Assembly: GCF_038502225.1 (NCBI RefSeq)
Contig: NC_091298.1
Coordinates: 36,662,344-36,726,343 of the forward strand
Direction of reading: 5' to 3'
From: Cherax quadricarinatus
Taxonomy: Eukaryota > Arthropoda > Malacostraca > Decapoda > Parastacidae
Length of the DNA: 64,000 bases
Position 1 is the stretch's first letter. Each line of letters opens with the position of its first letter. Both the position numbers and the translations under genes were made by a program. Below the pieces are notes generated by a model. That model made no database searches, was not told the DNA's origin, and saw only the letters and a list, made by a program, of their open reading frames with translations. Positions 1-10,212 of the stretch are shown piece after piece.

Positions 1-590
1 ACTATCCCAGGAAACTCGATTCTTAGAAATCTCTTTCCCTACAAGCTGCATTTTATAAATAAAATTAGACGAAATTTTTTTCTCATCGACCAACCTTACC
101 TACTGACTATGGCATTAACGTAGTACTCATAAGGCGTGTTGGTAAAAATACATCTATCCATGCTCTCATGAGTGGGATGCGCATTGTTTCTGAATGATGT
201 TGAGCTACCTGACAATCTTTCCTGTCTCTGGTCTACATAAATTCGTTACCATTGTCAAAATACACACACATTCCCTTATCAGTTCTATCTGCGGTACTGT
301 CCTCATCCCTAATATTATAGTCCAAGCAGAATTTACGCTGCGTGGACCAGACATTCAGGAGCAATTTGAGCTTCAGAATCTTCCGATAACGAAAATGGAA
401 ACTCATTTCCCCCTTGGCAGAATTCGGAGATGTAATCCTACCAACATTGCCAAACTAATCTTCGACTGCCAGTAGCTTCCAGCTTCAGTTTACTTAGCAA
501 GACAACAATTACACATGCATTAATTGCTGCCGTCACCTCAGAAATGCAAACATTGCTGGCACTCTGGCCACCCGGCCAGATATTGATAAT
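1..590. other. No recognisable feature
   Basis: A 93-codon open frame at 194-475 on the + strand shows no motif I recognise and is a length expected by chance in this composition. The last 100 bases could be the eroded 5' part of the LINE ORF1 that becomes recognisable just downstream. Confidence 0.4.
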
Positions 591-591
591 C

Positions 592-1117
592 TGAGGTAGA
601 ATGTCCATTCTGCTGTGAAGGTAAGAGTCGCCAGTGAAGGTAAGAATATTGTTTTAGTTGGGGACAATCAGGTTAAGTTTATGAACAAGACTTTTTGTCT
701 TAGAGATAGAAAGATACTGTTAGCCATCTGGACAACATTATGAGAGGTAATGGGAGCAATCCTATTATCTGTCTCATTAATGGAGACAACGATGTTGGCA
801 GACGTAAAAGTGAGGACCTGATTAGTAGGTAGAGGTCAGCGTTAAACATAATTAGGGAGAAGGGAGGGCACCATGTGGTATGTAGCATTTTGCAGAAGAG
901 AGGAGTTAGAAATTAATGGTTGTCCAGAGCAACTGGTGTTGATTACTGTCTGAACAAACACTCTAAAGACATTGTAGTACGATTTATAGACAGCTGGAAA
1001 CTTTTCTATGGCAGAAATGACACGTATGCCAGGGATGGTCTTTACTATTCTAGGGCAGGTGTGGAGGCACTGGCCAATGCAGTGAAGGGAGCTGTTAAGG
1101 CTTTAAATTGGAAATAA
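592..1117 (+). pseudogene. CR1-like LINE ORF1 fragment with SGNH/GDSL esterase domain
   Basis: Read across stops and frameshifts, this stretch gives the landmarks of an SGNH-hydrolase (esterase) domain of the kind found in ORF1 of CR1-like non-LTR retrotransposons. Near 650-690 is a strand-like NIVLVGDNQV, where the usual catalytic Ser of GDS(Q) is replaced by Asn. Near 765-800 is the block-III-like ICLINGDNDVG. At 980-1080 the frame reads FIDSWKLFYGRND then YARDGLYYSRAGVEALA, the end block carrying the D-x-x-H/Y region. Only the last 65 codons (920-1117) are open. Stops near 830 and 915, plus the lost Ser, mean no active enzyme. The endonuclease of the same element continues downstream at 1630, so this is one LINE copy. 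The esterase family is known from CR1 elements; assigning this copy to that clade is inference. Confidence 0.7.
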
Positions 1118-1353
1118 TTAGTGGTATGGGATTTTTATGGGAAAGCAATGAACTATGATACAATAGAAATGGGTAGGACGAATTCTCAGTGTAGTGATAT
1201 TGTGAGCTTTAGGGAAACCAGTTATAGGCAGAATGAAGTAGAGTTATTGGTGAATATTGGAAAACCAGTAGCACTAGGTAATGAGGACGGTAATAGAGAT
1301 AGTAGAGGAACAGGAATGACGAGAGAGGGAAAAGAAAAGAGGTTTCTAAAAAC
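1118..1353 (+). other. Degraded LINE spacer between ORF1 and endonuclease
   Basis: This stretch joins the esterase remnant to the endonuclease remnant of the same LINE. It is part of a 143-codon open frame (1121-1552), but that frame runs through the tRNA-SINE insertion and is not a gene. No further domain is visible. Confidence 0.45.
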
Positions 1354-1366
1354 ATATACAAATAGT
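1354..1366. repeat. Left target-site duplication of composite tRNA-SINE
   Basis: The 13-mer ATATACAAATAGT here recurs exactly at 1617-1629. The two copies bracket 1367-1616, as expected for a target-site duplication made by target-primed reverse transcription. The right copy leads directly into recognisable LINE endonuclease sequence. Confidence 0.75.
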
Positions 1367-1616
1367 GACTTAAGAAATCGTAATGACACGATTGCAAACA
1401 AACCATACCCCCGGCCGGGATTGAACCCGCGGTCATGGAGTCTCAAAACTCCAGCATTTGTGGTCACAGAGGTGCCTGTGCTAACCTTCCTATGGTGTAG
1501 AAATATATCTAGTTGGATGAATCTTATTGTGGCTAGCTGGTCTAGTGGCTAACGCGACGGGCTGGAGTTTTGAGACTCCATGACCGCGGGTTCAATCCTG
1601 GCCGGGGGTATGGTTT
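1367..1616. mobile_element. Composite element with two inverted tRNA-derived SINE heads
   Basis: A tRNA-like promoter block reads on the - strand at about 1397-1455 and again on the + strand at about 1529-1616. Each has an anticodon-arm-like palindrome (GGAGTTTTGAGACTCC), the B-box-like GGTTCAATCC (AATCCC in the - copy) and then GGGGGTATGGTTT. The + copy also keeps an A-box-like stretch with TAGCTGGTCTAGTGGC. The anticodon arm has an irregular loop and the T stem does not pair properly, so these are SINE heads and not tRNA genes. The 13-bp direct repeat on both sides suggests the two heads were inserted together as one unit. Confidence 0.65.
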
Positions 1617-1629
1617 ATATACAAATAGT
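1617..1629. repeat. Right target-site duplication of composite tRNA-SINE
   Basis: Exact second copy of the 13-mer at 1354-1366. Confidence 0.75.
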
Positions 1630-1749
1630 CGTAGCACTAGAAACAAGATGGTTGAGTTGAGAGTAGTTGCAAGTGCGAGTAACACTAAAGTATTTGCCAT
1701 AAATGAGATGTGGTTTAACATGAAGAACCGGCACATGCCAGCTGAATGT

Positions 1750-1838
1750 GACATCCAGTGGCTAACGCGACGGTCTGGAGTTTTGAGACTCTCTGACCGC
1801 GGGTTCAATCCCGCCCGTGGTATGTTTTTTTTTTTTTT
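1750..1838 (+). mobile_element. Third tRNA-derived SINE head with poly-T tail
   Basis: It carries the same block as the composite element upstream: GTGGCTAACGCGACGG, the GGAGTTTTGAGACTC arm and GGTTCAATCCC, ending in a T-run at 1825-1838. It interrupts the LINE endonuclease, whose coding resumes directly after the T-run. The A-box half is truncated. I did not find a clear target-site duplication. Confidence 0.65.
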
Positions 1839-2096
1839 AAAGTTATTCTCCATTAACAGAAGTAAAGGGAAGGGAGGTGGGGTAGCACTAAATGTTAGAA
1901 AACACTTAAATTGCTGCACAAAATCGAGTATTAAGACAGAACAGAATCTGTCTGCGTAGAATTTTAGGAAGGGAATGAAAAATTAATTTTAGTTGTGATT
2001 TACCGTCCCGCAGATTTGCTGAGGGACCAAGGGAGACTACTTTGGGAAGAAACTGTTAAGCTCATAAAGTACGATAACGGAGTAATTCTAGGACAC

Positions 2097-2106
2097 TTTA
2101 ACTTTA
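2097..2106. repeat. Left target-site duplication of SINE
   Basis: TTTAACTTTA here is repeated exactly at 2426-2435, on the far side of the SINE. Removing the SINE and one copy restores the LINE frame through GHFNF into SHSDWNSLTG. Confidence 0.85.
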
Positions 2107-2372
2107 CTCCCCTCAAGGAAGGTTCCTCGTACGTTGGACTGCGTGCGGCCAGCAGTAACAGCCTAGTTGATCAAGCCCTGACCCATCGGGAGGCCTGGTC
2201 ATGGACCGGGCCGCGGGGGTGTTGATCCCCGGAATAACCTCCAGGTAACTAGGGGCTCTTGATCTAGGGAATTGGATCTGTGCTCCAGTTCCCTGAATTG
2301 AGCCTGAATACCTTCCACATCTCCCCAGAGGCGCTGTATAATCCTGCGGGTTTAGCGCTTCCCCTTGATTAT

Positions 2373-2425
<53 letters not shown>
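2107..2425 (+). mobile_element. SINE with (ATA)n tail inserted in LINE endonuclease
   Basis: This is a 319-bp non-autonomous retroelement. The 5' half (to about 2247) matches, in the same relative orientation, the 3' region of the LINE at 59.5 kb. The 3' half ends with GCGCTGTATAATCCTGCGGG, then TTTAGCGCTTCCCC, then an (ATA/AAT)n tail at about 2368-2425. Perfect 10-bp target duplications bound it. I recall this tail from decapod transcripts and genomes, but I could not check it. Confidence 0.8.
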
Positions 2426-2426
<1 letters not shown>

Positions 2427-2435
2427 TTAACTTTA
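2426..2435. repeat. Right target-site duplication of SINE
   Basis: Exact second copy of TTTAACTTTA, directly abutting the (ATA)n tail. Confidence 0.85.
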
Positions 2436-3485
2436 GTCACAGTGATTGGAATTCATTGACTGGAATACTGAGTCAAACTTCCTGGAAATAGTTCATGATT
2501 ATTTTTGGAGCAGTTTGTGACAGATACAGTGAAGGGAAATAACCTGCTTGATTTGGCTCTGGCTAGGAAGGATAACCTTGTTAATAATCTAGAGATTACA
2601 GACAATTTTCTAAACACTATACACGCTGCCCAAAGAACATTTCTTCTGTTCACAGAAATTATTCGAAATGAATAAACATGTGGCTCAAAAAGTCTTTTAG
2701 GGCAGAAGAAAGGGATAGACGCATCAAAAGAAGTGAGAGCCATCTTAAGCCATATTAAGAGGGAGGCTAAAAGGGGATAAGAAAAGCTAAACGAGACTAC
2801 GAAATGAAAGTGGCAATTGATCGAAAACTAACCTGAAAGAAATTTTCCAGGTATATAGTATAAAGGTTAGAGAAAGGACAGGTCCTCTTAAAACTAACCC
2901 TAGAGAATGAAATGTGCTCGATTTTTAACAATTATTTCCGCTCGGTTTTCACACAAGAAGACACTAACGATATCTCAATAATTAATTTTCATAGTGGGCT
3001 TGTAGAAAATAATTTTTGTAATATCACAGTCACTAGGGATATGGTAATCAAACAGGTAGACCGATTAAAACAAAAGTAATTCCCCGGGCCCTGAAGAATT
3101 TTTTTTCAGGAGTTAAGGAGTGTAAAATGGAACGTTTTGAAAGAGTAACTAACATTTTTAATATTTCTCTTGTTCAAACAAGTATAGTGTCTGATATGTA
3201 AAAGATGGCTAATGTAATTTCTATTTTTAAAGCAGGGAATAAGTTGCAACTATCAAGTTACCGCCCAGTAAGCCTGACTTCAACTCTAGGCAATTATAGC
3301 TGGTATTATAAGAAGCTATCTTGATAAGCATCATATGATCTATGACACTCAGCATGGATTCACGAGGGGCTGTTCCTGTCTAATTTACTTTACTAACTTT
3401 CTTCAATAAAGTATTTGAGGCTGTTGATCATGATATAGAATACGATAATATTTATTTAAATTTTAGTCATGCTTTTGAAGAAAAC
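2427..3485 (+). pseudogene. CR1-like LINE, endonuclease C-terminus to RT fingers
   Basis: This continues the LINE copy interrupted at 2106. Reading through frameshifts gives SHSDWNSLTG, GNNLLDLALARKDNLVNN and LEI (endonuclease end, about 2435-2600). The linker follows with a CSIFNNYFRSVFTQED block near 2905-2965. The start of the reverse transcriptase follows at about 3205-3480: MANVISIFKAGNK, SSYRPVSLTSTLG, HMIYDTQHGFTRGCSCL and YLNFSHAFE. The last motif corresponds to Y-L-D-F-S-K-A-F, in which the catalytic Asp is now Asn. No palm YxDD or thumb follows, because homology ends at about 3485. There are many stops. Confidence 0.75.
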
Positions 3486-3650
3486 TTAGACACATGTGCA
3501 ACATCTTTATTGTAGACGGCTCGCCATCCAGTGGCTTTATCAGTACAAATTCAAGGACATAACTGGAAGACATTAGAGCACTATAGAAAAGATGAGATGT
3601 CAGTCCTTCAGCCTTGGAGTTGGTGAAGAGAACCGGAGTTGTGAAGACTC
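3486..3650. repeat. Junction repeat between two opposed LINE copies
   Basis: About 165 bp that is not LINE coding sequence links the + copy, ending in the FSHAFE block, to the - copy, ending in the DFSKA block. I recall the segment with CGCCATCCAGTGGCTTTATC as a dispersed decapod repeat. That is memory, not a search result. Confidence 0.4.
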
Positions 3651-5335
3651 TTCATGAGGGCTTTACTGAAATCCAAATAAACGACATCATATTGTTTATA
3701 GTTGTCCATTGCTTCAAATGCTTTATTGAAGAACGTCAGTAAATCTGTCAAGCAGAAGTGACCTCTTGTGAATCCATGCTGAGACTCATTAATCAATTTA
3801 TGCTCGTTAGGGAGACTTCTATTAATATCAGCCATAAATGCTTCTAATAATTTCCCTACTATAGACGACAGGCTTATTGGACGGCAATTTGATGAAATGG
3901 ACTTATTTCCTGATTTAAACGCAGGAATTACATTAGCCATCTTCCACATCTCTGGCACAATACCAGTTCGGATGGACGCATTAAACACTCTCGTTAGTGG
4001 TTGACTAAGTTCTAATTTGCACTTTTTAATTACCCTTGAAAATAATTCGACGGGGCCCAGGGACTTATTTTATTTCAGTTTATCTACTTCTTTCATAACC
4101 ATGTCCCTCGTGACAGTAATATTACTTTATTTGTTATATTCAGGACCTGAATTATTATTAATTGCTGGGATATCAATTATGTCTTCTTGTATGAAAACTG
4201 AAAAGAAATAACTATTAAAACTAGAGCACATTTTCTGCTTATATTATCAGTAAGATGTCCAGACCGACGTCTCAGTGGTCCCATATTTTTCCTGATCTTC
4301 GTCCTATACACTTAAAAGATCCCTTTTGGATCTGTCTTTGATGCTTTAGCTTCTTTGATTTCATAGCTGCTTTTACCCTTCCTAATAGTTTTTTAACTTT
4401 TAAAATGGACGTATTTGTCAAGAAGGTTAACTTCTCTTAGAAATTCCTCTCTCTTCTAATAGATACTTAAGTCTTCTATTCATTCATTCCGGATCATTCT
4501 CATTTAACTTAATTTTTCTCTGGGGAATATGTATACGTCGAGCACTTTGTACATTATTAAGAAAAGAGTTAAAGTCGCAGTTCCTATCGTTATTGTTGGT
4601 ATTATCTACAATGGAATCATTAGACAGATATCTCCAGTCAAGATTAGACAAGTGTTCTCTAAATCCATTATAATCTTTTGAACAAAAATAAGGGAGTTTT
4701 ACAGTACTATCCTTATTTTTGAATTTCCAGCTAACATCAAAGGTAACAGATTTGTGATTATTTGCATAAAGCTTTACAGTGATTTCCAGATTATTAAACA
4801 AGGGTTTCCTTATTTGACAAAACCAGGTCTAGCAGTTTATTACCTCTGGTAGATTCTGTTAAAAACTGCTACAAAAAGCAGTCCTTAACTACCTCCAGGA
4901 AGTCACTGGACTCTAAATTTGCGGTCAAGGTAGTCCAGTCTATTTGAATAAACTTAAAATCCCATACTATTGCGACGTTATTGTGTCTAGAATCCCTGAC
5001 AGTTTCATTCCAAAGAAGTCTCCCTCTGTCGCGATCTAAGTTAGGGGGTCAGTATATAATACCTAGATATTCTACCCACACAGATTCAGTGTCGAAATCA
5101 TCGATTATTGTACCTGTATTGATGCAATAATTTATATTTTATCATACATATAATGCTACTCCACAAACTTCCCGTTATTTCTACCAACATAGTACAACTT
5201 AAATCCTTGAAAGTGGCACTCGACAATCATGTCTAAATTAAACCATGTTTCAGTTATTGCAATTACTTCTGTTTCCTGCACACGCTACCAAACGTAGGTC
5301 ATTAATTTTATTCCTGGCGCTTCGACTATTAATAT
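3608..5335 (-). pseudogene. CR1-like LINE (inverted copy): endonuclease to RT fingers
   Basis: This is a second copy of the 0.6-3.5 kb LINE family in the opposite orientation. From its 5' end (high coordinates) it reads NKINDLR and an ITETWFN-like block near 5240-5320, then DRGRLLWNETV near 5000-5040. The GDFN position reads WDFKFIQIDW at about 4945. GNKLLDLV follows near 4830, then a 105-codon open linker (4484-4801). The RT start (3608-3988) has MANVIPAFKSGNKS, SLSSIVGKLLEAF, ESQHGFTRGHFCL and VVYLDFSKA. The catalytic Asp of YLDF is present, but the domain ends there and no FADD/YADD motif is seen. Stops and frameshifts lie between blocks. Confidence 0.75.
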
Positions 5336-5402
5336 AAAAAATGTTGAGATATTTTTTTTACTGCACCTATTCCATGAAGGGGTAAAACGCAGGTCTGGGA
5401 TT

Positions 5403-5498
5403 CAAGACAGGTTTCTACATTCATGATACGCTTCACAAATCTTCTAGCTACAAGACAGGTTTCTACATTCATGATACGCTTCACAAATCTTCTAGCTA
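5403..5498. repeat. Perfect 48-bp tandem duplication
   Basis: The 48 bases at 5403-5450 are repeated identically at 5451-5498, beginning CAAGACAGGTTTCTACATTC and ending CTTCTAGCTA. Two identical copies with no third suggest a recent duplication. Confidence 0.9.
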
Positions 5499-5821
5499 CG
5501 TGTGTTAACCTGCGTAGTTGTGGATCATTATAGTACTTATGATGGTATTTGCTCTCATTTACAGTGGAAGATTTATGTCCTCTTTCTATCCATTTGATCT
5601 ATGAGCAGGTTCATAATGGTAGGAGCTAAATCATTATTGAATTTTTGTGTGCCATGGGGCTCGTATTTCATATACCAGTGATCCAAATGTTTTTGCTTAA
5701 GAATGAGTTTTTTCCTTCTGGATGAAGTTCCATGAATGCTGGAAATACGATCAAGTTTCATAGTCGTGAATCGTGAGAAGTGATCAAATAGATTATCAAC
5801 AATGACAGAGTCATTCATCGT
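5499..5821 (-). CDS. Unrecognised open frame next to LINE tail
   Basis: The - strand is open from 5908 down to 5573, but the first about 26 codons belong to the adjacent LINE 3' tail. The remainder includes IVDNLFDHFSRF, RRKKLILKQKHL and NNDLAPTIMNLLIDQM. It shows no motif I recognise and could be a piece of another decayed element. It is not convincing as a host gene. The stretch also abuts the 48-bp duplication. Confidence 0.25.
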
Positions 5822-7140
5822 ATTTTTTTTAACAAGTTGGCCGTCTCCCACCGAGGCAGGGTGACCCAAAAAGAAAGAAAATCCCCAAAAAGAAAATACT
5901 TTCACCATTCAACACTTTCGCCTCACTCATACATAATCAGTGTTTTTGTAGAGGTGCCAGAACACAACAATTTAGAAACATATACGTATAAAGATATACA
6001 ACATACCCCTCCAAACTGTTAATATCCCAAACTCTTCCTTTAAAGTGCAAGCATTGTACTTCCCATTTCCGGGACTCAAGTCCGGCTATATAAAAATAAC
6101 CGGTTTCCCTGAATCTTCTCACTAAATATTACCCTGCTCATACTACAACAGGTCGTCAGGTCCCAAATACCATTCGTCTCCATTCACTACTATCTAACAC
6201 GCTCATGCATGCTTGCTGGAAGTCAAAGCCCCTCGCCCACAAAACCTTCTTTACCCCCTCCCTCGAACCTTTTCGAGGGCGATCCCTACCCCGCCTTCCT
6301 TCCCCTACTGATTTATACGCTCTCCATGTCATTCTACTTTGACCTATTCTCTTTAAACGACCAAACCAGCTCAACAATCCCTCTGCAGCCCTCTGACTAA
6401 TACTTTTATTAACTCCACACCTTCTAATTTCCACATTCCGAATTTTCTGCATAATATTTACACCACACATTGCCCTTAGACAAGACATCTCCACTGCCTC
6501 CAACCGTCTCCTTGCTGCAACATTTACAACCCAAGCTTCACACCCATATAAGAGTGTTGGTACCACTATACTTTCATACATTCCCTTCTTTGCCTCCTTA
6601 GATAACGATTTTTGTCTCCACATATACCTCAACGCACCACTCACTTTTTTTCCATCATCAATTCTATGATTAACCTCATCCTTCATAAATCCATCCGCTG
6701 ACACGTCAACTCCCAAATATCTGAAAACATTCACTTCTTCCATACTCCTCCTCTCCAATTTGATATCCAATTTTTCTTTATCTAAATCATTTGATACCCT
6801 CATTACCTTACTCTTTTCTATGTTCTCTTTCGACTTTATACCTTTGCATACTCTCCCAAACTCGTCCATTAACCTTTGCAATTTTTTTTAGAATCTCCCA
6901 TAAGCACAGTATCATCAGCAGAAAGTAACTGTGTCAATTCCCATTTTGCATTTGATTCCCCATAATTTAATCCCACCCCTTTCCCGAACACCCAAGCATT
7001 TACTTCTTTTACAACCCCATCAGTAAATATATTAAACAACCATGGTGAAATTACACATCCCTGTCTAAGACCTACTTTTAGCGGGAAGCAGTCTCCCTCT
7101 CTTCTACACACCCTAACCTGAGCCTCACTATCATCGTATA
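5822..7140 (-). pseudogene. RTE-like LINE 3' half: RT palm, thumb and C-terminal region
   Basis: A 5'-truncated non-LTR reverse transcriptase on the - strand. The upstream frame (6869-7111) carries the palm motif LRQGCVISPWLFNIFTDGVV and then the catalytic box as LLSADDTVL, with Ser in place of the usual Tyr before ADD. A frameshift in a T8 run (about 6883-6890) leads to a 241-codon frame (6156-6881) with KSKVMRV, VFRYLGVDVSADG, LLYGCEAWVV and RRRLEAVEMSCLRAMCGV. The 3' non-coding tail continues to a T-run at 5823-5830, which is a poly(A) tail in element orientation. The YGCEAW and LRAMCGV style is common in RTE-type elements. The clade is inferred. Confidence 0.7.
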
Positions 7141-7257
7141 TGATACATTAAATCCAAGGCAAAGATCTATTATGCCGCAGTATATGTAAGTTCAACAGTG
7201 CCCAGACATAGGATTGTCTGGGGCATGAAGCTTTAAGATGTTGATGGAGAAGTTGTT
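7141..7257. other. No recognisable feature
   Basis: Short stretch between LINE 5' truncation and a SINE-like module; nothing seen. Confidence 0.4.
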
Positions 7258-7332
7258 TGCATATACCTGGAGATACCTGGAGGGGATTTCAGGAGTCAAC
7301 GTTCCCTTGGCCCGGTCTGTGACCAGGCCTTT
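7258..7332 (-). repeat. Fragment of SINE/LINE-shared 3' module
   Basis: The segment from TACCTGGAG to GACCAGGCCT matches, in reverse orientation, the 5' half of the SINE at 2107-2425 (CTGGTCATGGACCGGGCCG to CCTCCAGGTA). It also matches the 3' end of the LINE at 59.5 kb. Confidence 0.6.
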
Positions 7333-7699
7333 AAAACAATGAATGACAATATAAGCAATATTGGTAGAATTACCGACATTTACCTATCATGAATGATATT
7401 GCATTATATATATGATTATACATTATATATCCAGGTAACTTAGGTGAACGTACATCAACTTGTAGTTAACATTCCTGCAAGCAGATGCCATCAACATTTT
7501 TGGTTGCACTAATATAATGTAAAACAGGCAACCATTTCCTGATGAAGGCAATGTTCCATGGAAAAAAATAATAATCAATCAATTGTAGTAATTTTTCACA
7601 ATCTCTTGCTCATAAGATAGTAAGGTTCGGACAATAGTCTGCAAACACTGCAGAGCAAATAACAGTTTGTACCTTCTTAATTTTATAACTTGTTTCTAG
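7333..7699. other. AT-rich, nothing recognised
   Basis: No open frame, structural RNA or repeat stands out on either strand. Confidence 0.4.
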
Positions 7700-9010
7700 A
7701 AATATTTCACGGTCTTTTTCCAGCCCAGTCCTAGGAAATGTTTGCAGCCATAACCAATGGTTTCATTTTCACAAATTGTTTTGCAACTTAAGAAAGATTG
7801 TTGCGCTTATGGGGGAATCAGAGTGATCAAAGGCACCATTCTGACTTCTTATCTTTATTTAATTAGCCAGCACCTATTGGGTATTGTCAATTTTGCATGG
7901 AAGATTCTTACGACTTGCAAGAGGTCAGGCGAGTCTGATACTTTTCCATAGAGAGGCACTGCTGAGTACGATCTTTCTTCAGCACTTACATTAACAGGTA
8001 CCGTGGTTACACTGGCGTCCTCTGGTGGTAACTCTGACGTGGATGATTTATCATTCTTAGTAGGTAATTCTAGAATGATTACCTCATCAAAAGCTACCAA
8101 CAGGGTCACAAGTGTGGCGACCGTCTCTCTTGGTGTTGGGAAGAGTGATAGGCGTAGTTACGTAACAGGTGTGACTGGTGGCAGATCAGTTGCTCCATGT
8201 GTGCTAGCATGGGTGGTTAGCTCCTCCACAACCAGAGTAGCTAAAGGCAGAAACATTAGAAGGGAGCACTGGATCTCGCACAGTTTCTAGAGGTGGGGGT
8301 CACAGGTATGACAGTGGTAGACTGACTGGCCTCACCGTCCGTTGCCATTAACGTAGTGCTGTCCGGTTTAAATTGAAGGTTGTCTGAATTTCGTATACAG
8401 TCCTTATGCCGAACTATAACCCTAACTTCTTTAGTTAATACATATAAATTTCTGGCATTCCCCACTCTGACGTCACGCCACACTGTGCATATACTAGTGG
8501 GATGTTTTCTGGCACACTTGCCAAACCGAGAATTAAATAATGCACAGTCTTATGTAATATGGCGATATCGCTGGTATTTATAACACCTGTGTTGAGGGGG
8601 CTGATAGACTTCAATTGGTAGATATCCTAAGGGAGGGGCACTGGACCAACCCAACAGGCAACAATTTGGGTCCTTCTTTTCATGACATATTCACTTTGAG
8701 TTAAATAAGAGGGATCCAAGAAGACAGGGTATCCAAAGATTATGATGTTGACCCTTTTTTACGGTGTTGAGTTTCTGATGGGGAGGACAGAACATCTTAA
8801 TACTTCCATAAGTTGCATTAAGCAGATCATTGATCACATCTTTATTCTGTTCTACTAACGCATGTTTGTGTTAATTATTTCTGAGCTGGATCCTTGTCTT
8901 ACCACGTTTTATTGCTGCTTCCATTAGCCAGGCACACTTAGCAGGAAGCAGGGCTGAGTTACGGACGTTCAGCCTAACTTATTCATCCTTTGAAGAAAGA
9001 TTTGTCACAC
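7700..9010 (-). pseudogene. Possible decayed LINE ORF1-like region
   Basis: Pieces of open frame on the - strand succeed one another through stops. Near 8860-9000 is a segment with NVRNSALLPAKCAWLMEAAI and KTRIQLRN. At 8256-8483 is a 75-codon frame, and at 7855-8109 an 84-codon frame rich in Ser/Thr with PLYGKVSDSPDLLQVV. The layout (a basic start, a Ser/Thr-rich middle, a hydrophobic-repeat end) resembles ORF1 of the LINE families here, but no diagnostic zinc finger or RRM is visible. It could equally be chance frames in old transposon DNA. Confidence 0.3.
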
Positions 9011-9052
9011 CCTGTGTGCACCAAGGACGTTTAGTGTTATATTGACTATGAG

Positions 9053-9812
9053 TGTTATGTAGGGTTCTGCATGACATTGTAATGTACATATAGTGGAGAA
9101 GTGTACCATAATAGTATGAATGTTATAATTGTAAAGAATAATTTTATAATTCATAATGTGCATTTGGGGGTACTGTAAAGTACTCTAACTGTAATTATAA
9201 AGAAATCCTGCTAGGTTTTTATTTTCCAACTTTTTTGGGTACGCGGGGTAAGCGTGGCTGGGAGGAGTCACGTGGAGTCAGCATGGCGTGGAAGCTGGCG
9301 TCGGAGATGCTGTGTATTTAAGCTAAGTTTGTAGTTGTGCACTCCTTTTGTTTAGCTAACTCAAGTCATAGGCTCTTCTATGGCTTACCTGTATGCTCAC
9401 CCAGGCTCTGACATGGTCAGGGTGCTGTGGGATGAGTGAGGAAATAAGAAATGTGGTTGGTATTGGAGTAGTGAGGGCCTGGCGCTGACTAGGCCGAGTG
9501 TTATGGTTACCGGACCGCCAGCCGCCTGCTTCTTGTGCCCGCTATGTGGACGTTTAGGATAGGAGATACATGAAAGTGTTTTCTAGAGTGTGTATATAGT
9601 GTTATGTTGAATAAATAGTTATATTTTCCTAACTAGGATTTTTGCCTAACCCTCTGTTAATTAACCCATTGAAGTACAGGTGCTGGTTTAGCGCTTTCTG
9701 TTTTGACTGGGATAGCCCTGGGTGGCCTGTTTATGCTTGAGATGAGTGTAACTTTTACCTTTGCCCTTAGACAAGGCTCTAGCCCCCAGCTATCCCACCT
9801 TTCTGCGTAACA
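9053..9812 (+). repeat. 5' LTR of Gypsy element
   Basis: It starts TGTTATGTAGGG and ends TTTCTGCGTAACA. A TATA-like TGTATTTAAG lies near 9311-9320 and a polyadenylation signal AATAAA at 9610-9615, so U3, R and U5 can be placed in the usual order. It carries 24 bases (near 9708-9731, beginning GGATAGCCCTGGG) that the 3' LTR lacks. The primer-binding site should start at 9813 with TGGGGGCCTG, but I could not assign the tRNA. Confidence 0.9.
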
Positions 9813-10212
9813 TGGGGGCCTGTATACGGGAGAATTATCAAATTTTATGTGATAATTCAAGTTTGCAAGCTGGAAATTAATAATCATTTTTTACTAGGTT
9901 GGTTAGAGGAAGTATCCACTATAGCACTCACACTAAAATAATAATTTAGCTTTGTGTGCAATATTGTTGATTTTTGGGGAGGTTATGCTTACCTAATTTT
10001 CTGGGAATAATTTTCCTATGCAGGTGCAATTGCTCCATTTTTCTGCCAGGATTTTCTTGTTGTGTGCAATCCTGTTTAATTTTAGGGAGTCACATGACAA
10101 TCACTTCTTGTGAATGTACTACTTCAGTGTATGTACTCGGCTGTGTGCTTTATTATTTTATATCAGTAAGTTCTGTGGCTAATAGCAAGATTTGGTGCTA
10201 TTATTTACCAAA

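Larger units (their letters stand above)
1630..2106 (+). pseudogene. CR1-like LINE endonuclease (EEP) N-terminal part
   Basis: This is the apurinic/apyrimidinic-type endonuclease of the LINE that begins at 592. Landmarks in order are NKMVELRVVA and NEMWFNMKNRH at 1645-1733 (the family's N-K-x-x-E-L-R and E-T-W-F blocks), KGKGGGVALNVRKHLN at 1866-1913, and VIYRPADLLRDQGRLLWEE then VILGHFNF at 1995-2105. The usual catalytic Asp of GDFN is His here (GHFNF). A tRNA-SINE head with a poly-T tract splits the domain at 1757-1838, and a second SINE separates it from its continuation at 2427. Stops near 1958 and 1990 show it is dead. Confidence 0.75.

Noticed and set aside
1529..1616. tRNA gene
   Set aside because: The B box is present, but the anticodon arm has an irregular loop, the T stem mispairs, and the same block recurs twice nearby in both orientations. 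It fits SINE heads better.
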